From NCBI GenBank assembly GCA_026413225.1, contig CM048554.1, positions 49,291,463 to 49,355,462 of the forward strand: a DNA stretch of 64,000 nt. The letters are read 5' to 3'. Positions 9,061-20,396 of the stretch are shown piece after piece. This DNA comes from Otis tarda. Lineage: Eukaryota; Chordata; Aves; Otidiformes; Otididae. Under the pieces are notes generated by a model. That model had not been told where the DNA came from. It was given only the letters and a program-made list of their open reading frames with translations, and searched no databases. Position 1 is the first letter of the stretch. Each line of letters starts with the position of its first letter. The translations under genes and the position numbers were made by a program.

Positions 9061-12000
9061 TTCTTGCACATTTCCTCAAAATGCAAGTCTCATTTGTTAA
9101 TTGTTTTTCTCTAGTCCTTCACTGTGTCTGCTGTTTCATATGTATCTTGAAATTTTGAGGTTGAGTGAACCTTTGATTTACATTATTGTCTGTGTTTCAG
9201 ATATGAATGGTCTCTCTTTGGCTTAGAGTTGGTGCAGATGGCAGTAAGATGGTAGTTTATTTGGATCACAAAATCATGCAAGAATTTTCTGATTTTGAAG
9301 AAGGAGCATGTAAAAAATGTGTTGTCATCTGAGGTCATTTATTGTCTAAATCTTCCCTGATTCAGCCTCAAGACACTGTAGAGCTGGGCTGGAGCCTGAA
9401 TCCAGCTTTAGCTACACTATAACAGCCAAAGAAATACTTCATATCTGCAACAGCAATTAAAACTTCATGTCTTTTTATACAACTGGAGTTGCATTTGCTG
9501 GGCCACATCCACACCAGGTGTAAAGGAGGTCTGTGGAAGTTTGTGAAGGTGTATCTACATAATTAGTAGTTATTTAGATGTAAGACCTCTGTTTTTACTG
9601 CAAACAAATTGCCTCTTCTAGTTCACATCTATCCACATTACCAAACCAACATACTCGAAACATTTTCAGGTCAAAATATCTGATATTCAGATCATTTCCT
9701 AAGGAACTGGCTGTCCCACAGCACTTATTAATTGTCCATGTATTCGAGAGATTGCTAAGACCATGCTAAGAGCAGGGCAGACTGCAGCGTCTGAAATGAG
9801 AGACAAGTCAAGGTCCCCGGCTCATCCACTCCAGAAAGCCTCCAGCCTTGAGGAGGTCCTCTGCCAATCTTGGTTCAGAGCAAGCACAGGCACCCCAGGA
9901 GGGAGCTGCCGGGAAACCATGAAAATGCTTTCCTTGTCAGGGGGAAGCCAAAGAGAGGGTGAGACTAAAACCAGGCAGTTGGTTAAGCATGTCCTAGCAA
10001 AGGCTTACAAAGGCAGCTGCAGATTACATGCGAGGGCTCATTTTTGTGTTAGCTATCGAGACTCGATGAAGGAGAGGGAGATCATCCTCAGGTGCCCAGT
10101 TAATGGACCAAAGGATAAGAGCGGCATGGGTAATTGCTAGCTCACTCTGTCCTCTGATGAGTTTTTCTCTCAAATACACTAGTTCTATGAAATACAAGAC
10201 ACTATTTGCCATTTTACCCTGCAGTGGAAAGCACACAGATCTCTAAATAAGAAATCCTAGCTATTGGCATCTCAGAATACTGCTGGAGTTCAGAGCTAGA
10301 CTGGAACTTGGCAAGTAGTCCCTGTCATTGCAGAGGGCCAAATCAACTTTCCCAGGCTTCAAGCACCCTGAAATGATCCAAATTCTGCAGATCTGGCCAT
10401 CTGTGCTTGGAAATCCTCAGTTCCCCTAATACCTGGAATTTTTACAAGAAGGAAGATGCTACGTTCTAGCTTAAAAATCATAAGGAAATAATGAATCATC
10501 CCTGACCAAAGCAAATAGAGCCATTTAATGTCACCGAGACCATCACTAGGAACTGGGGTCTTTTACACATCACATTAATGAGAAGTTGAATGTAGAAGAC
10601 TGCATTTTGTGATATGAGAGCCTGAAAGAGTTAATTGCTCTCGTTTTCTTGGTCTGTACCCTTATTTATGCCCAGTCTAGGTTGTGCCAACACAATTTCT
10701 ATGGAGATGATCCCTTCTGATCCAGTCTTCCCTCTTTGTTAGGAGGGAAAGGGAACTGACGGGTGAGTTGCAGCATACGACTGACTGCGTTCAGGAAATA
10801 ATGGCAAACAAGTCCGTCAGTCTTTGCAACACGTTACAGTGTTTCCCCAAACAGACTAATCTGATTCCGTTTTAAAATATGGCACAGCATTTATTTTAAG
10901 AACACAATACAGAAAATTAAATCTTTGCTAAAGCGTATCGTTGAACGGGGATGGAGGGCTCCCGTGGTGGTGGCAGAACTGCTAGATAAAAAGGGGTGGG
11001 GGTGTGGGATGGTTGTTTCCTCGCCTGGTCCAAGTCTCTGACCCTCCGGGGGCATTGCAAGGCCTGCCTGCTCTCCCAGCTTTTCAGCGGGCAGGGGCAT
11101 TTGGAAAAGCTGTCTATTAAAGCTTGATCAATTGTGGGGTGCAGAAAATGCATCATTTGCTACAATGCTCATTTTTGTGTACAGCTTATTAGTATCACTA
11201 ACATACCTGTACCTCAAAGAGGTGAAAGGTATATTTTATTTACATATTCAATTGGTTTTAGCCACTCAAATGAATTCTTGTTGGCTTAGGTTACCCTGGC
11301 TCTTTCCAGAGCTGCAGAGCAGAGTGAGACACCGACTCTCGTGCAGAGAAAAGACCCCCCCCACCTTGCTCTTCCCAGAGCCTGGGAGGCTGAGATTGTG
11401 TTTTCATGAATAAATCCTAGGCGAGTGAATAGTGGTACTTTCCTATTTATTTGGGAATCAGTGTGAAAAAACAAACAAACAAACAAGCTATTTGCTTCAA
11501 AACAAAACACATGAAAATGAACTGCTGTTCGTGCTCAAAGGCAGTTAATTGCATGCATAGTTTAATTTTATTATTTAAAATTAGACTTAAGGTTGAGTCT
11601 CTAGCTAGGCAAAGAAAAAAAAACAAAGAGAAAGATGGCACAGATAGCTAAAGAAATACTACCGGCTCCAATGTAAATATGTTTGCAGTTTGCAAGAGAC
11701 TTGCCAGTCAGGCAGCTGTGGAAGGTAACAGGGGAGAATGCTTGAGAGGAAAAAGTCTTGTGGCAACAGTGGCCAGTTTCATTATGGCCACTGCCAGACT
11801 GTGAAACAACTCTGGGGGCTTGAAATCCTATTGCCTATTAAAACTGGGCATGACAGCTCTTTTTTATGCTTCACCAACCAGAGATGGAACTGTGTCCTAG
11901 GGGAAATAAGGAAAAATATTTATTACAAGTGTTTAACACCTTTTAGTACAAAACAACCCTAATATGCAGCACTCAAGGATAATTCATGCCAGCACATGTA

Positions 12001-12569
12001 AAACCAAGGGGAATCGCTTATCAGCTCAATAATTTGGTCAGAGCTTTTAAAGGAAGAGATGATGCTCCAGTCAAAACCCTGAGCCCAGATTTCTGTGAAG
12101 TGGAGGCACTTTAGATTTTTTTATTATTATTTTTACAATTTGCCAGTAATCAACACAAAGCTCTGACAACACACCCATCCCTGCATGGCTACCTGACTTG
12201 GGCTGAAGATTGGCTCTTCAAACTGAAAGCTTACCTGCCTCTCATGCACGGCAATAGTTGTTGGCATATTTAAGAATGCCACAGAACAGTTAGGGGTGGA
12301 TCTTGAACAGCCCACGAGGCTGAGGTTTAGACTGCTTTAAAGGCTTATTTGAAAAATGTGCACCCTGAGCTTACCTTAGATCACAAACAGCCTGGAATTT
12401 TAAGGATCAAGGGGTGTAATTCAAGTCTTTCCTAATAAAATGTGTGTGTTGTTTAGAAGTGGGAAAATGAAATTCACCACTTTCTTACACAAATCTACGC
12501 ACTGTGACTTCCCAGCTTTTGGTCAAACCTAGAGCTCAGGTGGGGAGCTCCACCGCACACTGAGTGCCA
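9061..12569. other. Intergenic, no gene seen
   Basis: Unique AT-rich sequence without a recognisable coding exon, RNA gene or clear repeat. The longest open frame (125 codons, 9763-10140) has no recognisable domain and no coding context. A short AAAC run lies near 11470-11487. Confidence 0.6.
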
Positions 12570-12765
12570 GAGGGAAAAACCTCAAGCACTTTCAAAAGGA
12601 TTAGCTCAAAGCTTTTCACACCACCAGCTGTGTGCCCCCATTTTATAGACAGTGAAACGGAGATGCAGGACGGTGTTGCCTCCTCCCTGGCACCCCTTGC
12701 CTGCCCGCTGCAGAGTCAGGAAGAGTGCCTGGTTCTCCAGCCCCCTGCCCAGGCGCCAGGCTGCT
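12570..12765 (+). mobile_element. MIR-type SINE relic
   Basis: The core ccccattttatagacagtg, then a diverged gaaactgaggcacagag-like stretch, and a tail resembling gtcaggaagagtgcctggttctccag, follow the order of the amniote MIR consensus. It is heavily diverged and non-coding. It directly adjoins the GC-rich regulatory-looking patch. Confidence 0.5.
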
Positions 12766-12769
12766 GCCA

Positions 12770-13570
12770 GCCCTCTGCGTTACTCATTAACGCTCGCGTT
12801 ACTCGTTAACAGCCCGAGCAAGGGCTTCCTGCACTTCCCTCGCAAAGCCCCGGGTTTATATTGTGCAATCGACACGTTGCTGACGTTCCTCTTTTATTTC
12901 CTAGCAGAAATTTTTCTTTTTGGCATCCTTTTGCATCGTTGTGAGCGGCCGGAGCCGATATTTTAAAATACTGTTTACCCAGCCATTTGCTTTCGTAGAA
13001 CCTAGGGTCACCACAGAGAGATTGGAAAAGTCCATTCGTGGCGAGGATTTCCCCTTGCCCGCGAGCCAGGCCGCTCCCTTCCGTGGTGCTGGTGCGCACC
13101 GTTGGGAAGGGCCTACTGTTTAAAGAGTGTTTCTGCCCTTCCAGAAATTTCCAGAGTATTCGGCAGACCTTCACCAGGGCCACGGCCGGCTGCCAGCTGC
13201 GTCACGGGGAGGCACAGGGCAGCCATCCCAGCTGCTGGCAGAAAAGAGCATGTTGGGGGGTGCCGTGGTGGGGCGATGGGGGAAACCAGGCTCTGCCAAG
13301 AACAACCCTGTGCAAAGGGCCAGGTGGCCAGGCACTCCTCAAGGCCACAAGAGTTGCTTCTTACTCTGGACAAAGTCACCGGAGCCTGCAGCCCTTGGGC
13401 CAAGTGGGGCTTAGGGGGTGCTGGAGGATGGCAGTGACAGCAAGGGTCCGGACCCCCCACTGCAGTCAGAAATTTTCTCAGCAGAGCATGCCCAGCGGCA
13501 GGCACCCCTGTCCTTCACACAGCTCCCTCCCAGTGTTTCCAAATTTCAGCACCGGTCTCACGTCATTTTG
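12770..13570. promoter_or_regulatory. GC/CpG-rich putative enhancer with HNF1, C/EBP and FOXA-like sites
   Basis: This patch stands out from its AT-rich surroundings by GC content and CpG frequency, especially up to about 13200. Two HNF1-like palindromes lie 19 bp apart at 12779-12791 and 12798-12810. A C/EBP-type ATTGTGCAAT is at 12860-12869 and a FOXA-type TGTTTAC at 12972-12978. A 218-codon open frame (13038-13694) and others here probably reflect GC-rich base composition and match no known protein. The enhancer role, possibly for PROX1 in liver, is inference. Confidence 0.4.
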
Positions 13571-16500
13571 GGGGAGGGAAGTGGAAGGGGGTGATTGTGG
13601 TTTTGACAAGGTAAATGTGGCAGCAGCCCCAGCAAATAGGTACATATGTCAACCCCAGCAAAAGAGCTGTACAACTGCCCTGGATTCTGGATAAAGTGTT
13701 GCATCACTTGGAAAATTCAGGATTTGTCCAAAATGTGGTACTCTTCTTTGTTTTTTAAAATAGATAATATCAGCAATATATAATAATTGTTATGATTAAC
13801 CTTGAGGAACTTTGTTCTTCCATAAATATAAATGAAGTGTATTTATTCTTAATCTGATTTCAAATGACCTGAAAAGAGGATCAAAAAAGTGCAAGATAGC
13901 TATATAACAGGAAGGGTGGGGGTGGGGGGTGCAGTGAGGATGTTGACTGCAAAGGAAAAAAAATTATCCCAATTCTAGCACTGCTGGAAAAACGTGAAAG
14001 TTATTGCCGCACAAAGAACCTCTTGAACTGCTCTGCCTTCCAAAATTTCTACTGCACTCTCTGCAGTTACTTGTGTATGGCAGAAGCAGCATCTTTGTAT
14101 TATATGAACAGTCTGCTTCATAATCAAATACCATCTGTCGCTACATCTGAACTTGTTTTCAACATCTGTGCGTTCTGGTCTTAACAAAGCTTTAAAAACT
14201 AATTCAAAAACTTTCACAGATCACTGACTAAATATGTACATTTACCATCTTTCATATTGGTTTAAAATATTTCTTCTATAGCTGCATCCCCTTGGCTGGG
14301 AATAGTTAAGATGTATACACTGAGTTGCTTTATTAAGCTTATTTTCTAATGGCCTTGGGTAGCCAAGTGCAAAAGAGGGACACTTGCTCAGGCACCGAGA
14401 GGACCCATCATATTCTTTCTTGGTGCCAATACAGTCCCTTTCTGCCAATGAGAAACCTGAAAGTTGATCAGCTACCATACCCCAATTACTCAAAATGACA
14501 CTACAGATAAAACTGCAACCAAGGGGAGAATCAACTGTATGGCTTATATGCTGCTAAAGTGTGTCTGAACAAATGGTGAAGTAAAATCATGAGAGCCCTC
14601 AGGAGGATAAGTACGTTGTTACTTTGCACATGCTTCAGAAATGTGAAGTACATCTTTACAGAACTTTTGGCCAACCCCCTGGCAGATGTTGACCAGTTTT
14701 GCTTATGTATACATCAGTTGCAGAACACTAAAACAGAGATTGGAAATTTTAATTTAGTCAAGGCAGTTGGGCTAAAATGATGGCTTTTGTTGAAACCATT
14801 AAATAGAGCTGCCTAATGAAGTACAGTACAGCACTGGCAAACCGAGCCCTGATGAGATGCAGCAGCTTCCAAACTGCAGCCCTGCAAAGGGGAAGAAGGA
14901 AGCTTGCAAGTCTTTAACTAAAGTGGAATGGCGACAGCCCTTGTAAAGCTGCGTTTGATTTTGTGTTTGAGGGCAGACGCACTTGTACATTATCGCCCTG
15001 ACATTTTAACCATTAGTTAGAAATGTGCCGTTGCAGTTCCTGCCATATATTTCTCAATCCTATTTGTTAGAAAGTGAGCTAATAGACAGTGTGATGAAGT
15101 GATCATAAATTCACTTTCAAAGGGCATTTGGGTTCAGAGCCTAAAGATTGAATATGGCAAATTCTTAGGCACGGGGAAGAAGGTGGGGGCCAGGAGGGTC
15201 ATTCTCACTGATGGGTTCAGTGATTGATTCCACTACAGAACTATATTTGCCCTTTACTTGGCTGTTTAACACAGAATAGCTATAATAGGTTCCCGATCCA
15301 TTATTCCTCTTCCTCCTAGGGTCACTATGAAGTTGAAAGAAAATATAACCTTGGCTGTGATAAAATAAACTTTAACATTATCAGGTGTTTGGAAATTGGA
15401 AGGTGTCTGATTGCTTCATATAGGATACACACAAACACACACATACACACACAAGAGGTTATAACATAATCCTCTGTGCCGCCAATGACAAATGGTTATT
15501 ACCATTCAGTATCGGTTTTTTGCTCATGCAATAATATGGTGTCATGCAAGTCCACACAGCCTTGAAATTCTTCTTATACACAGCCTTCCAAATATCACAT
15601 GCAGTATGCTGCTTTTTCAACGGTGATTAGCAGCATTTTTTTAAAGATAGGTGGCTTAGAACAGAATTTGCTTTGAGAGAGCAAAAAAATTCTCAGAAAT
15701 GCAAGATGAAAATGAGTGTTTTAGCACAAGGCAGCCCCAAAATATTTTCAATAATTAGGAGAGACTTATGTTCCATTTCACTGTTTTATGTGTTATATAG
15801 TATAGAGCAAGTGCCACTGTAGTTAAGTGTTTGTCAGCATTTCGCTTGTAAATCCTGATTTTCCAGAGGGTTGCTATAACTTGCCAATTTCAAATCACAC
15901 TGGGCTAACACTCACTAAGCACATTGTCAGCCCAGATGCAAATTTCTGTTGTTGTTATTACCAAAAATGAAATGAAGTGAAGCTGCTGTTTTTTGGTTCA
16001 TGGCAAAAGATAATGGTTTGGAGGTGTGGGGATTGTGCTTTTATTTCTCCTGTTGCTCCTAGTTGGGATTTTGTTGTTGCAATGGTCTGATTCAAATGGG
16101 TTTGTTTTGAAAGGGATGTGAAAGGAAGTTGGAGTATGAATATTTTTATACACCCCAAAGTATAAGCCATGCATAGAGGCCTCAGGGAGAGAAGAGGGCA
16201 GCATTCTGATCTGGTACAACTTACTCCGGCATTTGGTATTCAGGGGCACACCTACTGATCTCCATCCAAAGCTTTGGTTCTGAGTTGTAAAGGCCTTAAC
16301 ATTCTAATAAAGGTCCATTCAGCAGCCAAATTCTGCAAGAAAACAAGAAATTGGTTGGAGCAGCTGGAGCAACTCCTGTGAAGCACAGAAGCAAACCCTG
16401 GCCTCCTCCTCCCAGCCTTTGAGACCAACCTTTTGGGTTTCTGCAGGACCCCATTGACTCCACTGGCTGAACCATGAAGAAGGGGCTAAACCTCTCTCTT

Positions 16501-17624
16501 CAACATCCTCAAAACCTGTACCATCCTGCTCTTGGCTACTTTCCTCTGAGGATGTAGCCCTCCATCCCTGCAAGGGCACGTAAATGGAGACTAAAAGCAG
16601 ATCTATGCCAATGCAGTGAAACAGTATATTGTAAAAGTAAGAGGAGAAATAGGCCTAAGTTCAAACGGTTGCATCAAGGAGCAGTGCACTTCTAGATGTT
16701 TACAAACCCAGAGGGTTTTTTGCAAGTAAAGAAATGAGGAGTCCCTGGGTGAACAGCTGTTACCAGTTCTAAACTAGAGAGGATAAAAAGTGGTGGTATC
16801 ACATACTGGCTGCCTGCAGAAAGGCAAATTAGAGAAAATATTCATGTCATTTAGCAGATATCTCCAGGTCTTAGAGTACTTTTAAATCAGATCTTCAGCT
16901 GATGTGACTTATAATGCTGTCAGTTCTGGGATTTATCTCGCTACTGCTGGAGGTGTGAGGGTATGGCCTGTGATATTTTTGGTGCTCTGGAGTGAGAGAC
17001 TAAGGTCAGCAGAAGAGACTATGAAATTAGTAGTGTTATATCAATTTATATCAACTGAGGTTTCAGTTTGCTTATAGTAGCAGCAGGTTCATTTTATAAG
17101 CCATTGCTCATGTACCTGCCTCCAAGATCTGCAGCAATCAGAGCTACCCCATACACCACTTTAGCACAGAAAACAAGGTCCATATTAGTCACACACTGTT
17201 TTCTCCACCTGGTAAAATACTTAAGTAGATTCCACTTGAAAACAAAGGGCAATTCCCTGCCTACTTAGAGTCAGGCTAGAATGCCACTTTTTTTTTCTAC
17301 ATTCGAGCCCCAAATTTCTGTATATTCATGCATTCCAACATAAAATTCAAGTTTTGAGGTCAGAGGACCTGAGCCAAATGTAAAGATTTTTCCACACAAA
17401 AGAGAAACTGGATTTTCCCTCTACATAAGACACACAGCAGATAAAACCAATAATACCTTATCTCCTCCCATGACTTCCTGGCCAGGAGCAGCAGCAATAT
17501 ATATTAAGATGTCAATTGACTGTTTATAGGATTAAGTAAGAAATAGCTGAAATCAGTCCTTGATTTTATTTGAGTTTAATTCATTCCGTCATAGATCTGT
17601 CTGGTAACCACCTATAATAAAGTA
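13571..17624. other. Intergenic, no gene seen
   Basis: Mostly AT-rich unique sequence. It holds a G-rich run at 13914-13931 and a CA microsatellite at 15425-15453. Open frames are short and unconvincing. Confidence 0.6.
15425..15453. repeat. (CA)n microsatellite
   Basis: A short, interrupted CA-rich simple repeat with occasional AA and TA steps. Confidence 0.8.
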
Positions 17625-17705
17625 ATAATAACAATAACAATAGAGCTTTGCACTTTTACAGCATCTTCCATCGAAAGCTATCTCAGTGTGCTTCATAAAC
17701 ATTAC
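17625..17705 (+). mobile_element. MIR-type SINE relic (5' part)
   Basis: The series ttgcacttttacagcatctt, ccatcgaaagctatctcag and tgtgcttcataaacatta resembles the 5' half of the amniote MIR family (low-copy elements with 'caccttccatccaaggatctcaaagcgctttacaaacatta'-like order). Only this half is apparent. Confidence 0.45.
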
Positions 17706-19889
17706 TCTTGCATCCACTCCTTCAATTCCTTCACTCTCTCCTCATCCTTATCTGTAGAATTTGCAGTAATATGATAAGCATGGACAGCCTTACAAATAAA
17801 TGAAGGCAAGATGTTATTTCAACGAACTACAGAAAGAGCGACTAAAGTTATCTGAAAAATATCAGAGAAATTCAGGAGGTTGGGGATGCTATATGTTCAT
17901 TTTGCTAACATATTATGTGCTCAGTTAAGGATAAAGAAAATCCATATATTCTGCTAGGTCAGCTGATATTTCTTATAGTAAAGGAACATAAATCAACGTC
18001 TACCACTCAGCATGTCTTCTTTCTGAGAAAAAACAAATAAAGAAGAAGAAAAATATCAGTGAAAAAAGTTTGGAAATATATAGGAATTGTTTCTTTATTA
18101 CAGATAATATTTTCTATAATCACATATTTCTCATGTAAATAAGTCACAGCATTGAAAGGTGACAGGAGATGCAGGCACGGGGTTGCAATTCGAGGCTGCC
18201 TGGAACAGCAATACTCTCTTTATCTATGTTTATATAGCAGCTAGCTCACTAAACACAGTTATGAGACAAATAAGAAATACGAACAAATACTGCCACAGGT
18301 ATTGTCTTCAGTGTCCTGAATCGACTTCAGAACAAGGAAAGAAGAGGTGGTTTGCTCCAGGAAATTCACCTCTGGAAGCTTAGCCTGTCTCCAGGGGAAA
18401 ACTTCCTACTACGAAATTCCCTTCATGTGGATAGCCAGCACAATGTCAACACTAAGCTTGTGGTAACAACTCCTTCCATCTCAGTGCTTTAATTTAAAGT
18501 GAAAGGGAAACAAAATTTAAAAGACAAGGAAAACACCCGAGAAAGCACAAAATTAATGCAAGCAGGCAAATTTGGGAGAAAAATGCATAGTAAAAAAATG
18601 TTTTCTAAATGGAAAATGTTGCTAAGCAGGAAAATCCCAAACTTCCACCAGTATCAGAGGCCTTACTTCTCTGGCATTGTGTTAGGCTTGAATATTCCCT
18701 CCACAAAGAAGCTCTGTCCCTCTGCGACTAAGTGGCCATTTCATTTGCTGGGCACTGCAACACCACCAACAAACTCGAATCCAGGCTTGAATCAAGAACG
18801 AGTGAAATGCTGGGAAAGGCATGGATAGCACTGGGAAAGGGGGACAGGCAGTGAGCTCTAGTGGAGGACCAAGAGGAATAAGAGACCTGTGGTTCATGCC
18901 TCAACTTCTCCATCCATAAAATACAAGCAGCAGTAAGTCTCTTCCTGTGCTAAGTATAGCGAGACAGGCTCTCTGTAAAAATGTTAAGACTACTACAAGC
19001 TATTACTCCTTCAGAAATTTAATTCTGCCCTTCTTCTCTGACAGTGATTGTAGCACTAGCCCAGTAATTGGATATTCTCATGCCTCAAATTCCTTGGTAT
19101 TTAATTTTTATATCATTCTCAGAACCTATCACATATTTGTTTTGATTTATTCAATATTGATCCTTTCTCTGACTTTCGAGCAGCTATCACCTTCCCCGCC
19201 TGTTCCCAGGGAATCTGCCAAGCCAGCAGTTTGTGATTTTGTCATAATACATGTGTTTCGTTCTCCGAGTGGCTGTCACAAGCTTCTGGATCTCACAAAT
19301 GTTACATCCCCTCTTTTTATTTGCACGTTCTGTATATTAAATGTTCCCAGAGATGGGCTTTTCTTGTGTGCAGAAGCAAGGCTTTTTCTATCAGTTTGCC
19401 AGGTACAAATCTAAACCTGGTTTAGTGGAGAAAGAGCAGCTTGATTTTTGCTGGATTTGAATAAATACTCTTATACTGCTTTCTACAGCACACCAGGCAC
19501 AGAAGAGGAGAAAAAAGAAAGCTGACTGAGGTGAACCTGGGGCAACATTTTCTGAAGTGTCTGGGTGACTTGGGCGCATTTCACTTTGTTAGCAGACACT
19601 CGCATTTTGCTTGCTCGTGGTACAACTTATCCATAGCACCTCCCTCACTTCAGAAAATCAGATTGAGATATTCTAAACTGCCTTGCCCCAATCTGTTCTT
19701 TGTTAGTTCTGTGTCTCACAGCTCGTAGTCTTTTCCAGAGTGGCCATGACAAGGTCACATATCACCAGTCAAAGCACTGTCCAGTTAGGAGCTAGCCCTC
19801 TCCAAGGGAGACTAAAGCAAAGCCTGTACTCTGCTATCTGAAGAGAAGCACAACTAGCAGACCAAGGGAAGTTTCCATCCCTCTCTGTT
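17706..19889. other. Intergenic, no gene seen
   Basis: AT-rich unique sequence. A 155-codon open frame (18947-19414) has no recognisable domain, and its composition does not suggest coding. Nothing else is identified. Confidence 0.55.
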
Positions 19890-20396
19890 AAGCTCCATGT
19901 GGAATACTACCTCTGGTTTTGAAACCCTGCAAGTCAAAGAGGATGTTGAGAACCTGGTGAGGTCCCAGCAGAAGGCTACCAAGATCATTAGGGCTAAAGC
20001 ACATGAATGTTGAGCAAAGACTGAAGCAACTGGGCTTGTTTAAGAAGGTGAAGAGGAGACTGGGAAGAGAGGTCTCTAGTCAATATTTGAAGCGAAGTCA
20101 CAAAGACAGCAGAGCTGCTCTTCTTGGTAGTGGCAGGTAGTAAAACAAGGAGCAATAACTGTGAGCTGTGGCTCAGGAAACTCAGAATAGACATTAGAGA
20201 AAACTTACTCACTGGAGGAGTAGTGCAGGGACAGGTTACCCAAGAGCTGACAACCCTGTTTGTGGAAGCTTTCAAGACTCATTAAGGACAAAAACAGAGT
20301 TGACTTGATCTAGCCAGTTAGTAACAGCTGTGCACTGAGTAGGAGACTGAACTAGATGACCCCCAGAGGTCCCTTACAATCCATACTTCTATGGTC
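19890..20396 (+). mobile_element. CR1 LINE fragment, 3' end
   Basis: The segment follows the 3' end of avian CR1 in order. The motifs are ctgaagcaactgggcttgtt, the ggacaggttacccaagag region near 20228, and the terminal gaactagatgaccccc, agaggtcccttacaatcc and ttctatgg. The start is 5'-truncated, as is usual for CR1. Coding remnants are broken by stops and indels, so it is a dead copy. The terminal ATTCTATG-type repeat is reduced to a single partial unit. Confidence 0.85.

Noticed and set aside
9763-10140. 125-codon frame on +
   Set aside because: No recognisable motif or homology; normal for chance frames over 55 kb.
13038-13694. 218-codon open frame on +, the longest in the window
   Set aside because: It lies in GC-rich sequence where stops are rare, overlaps other long frames in several phases on both strands, and shows no recognisable domain or splice context.
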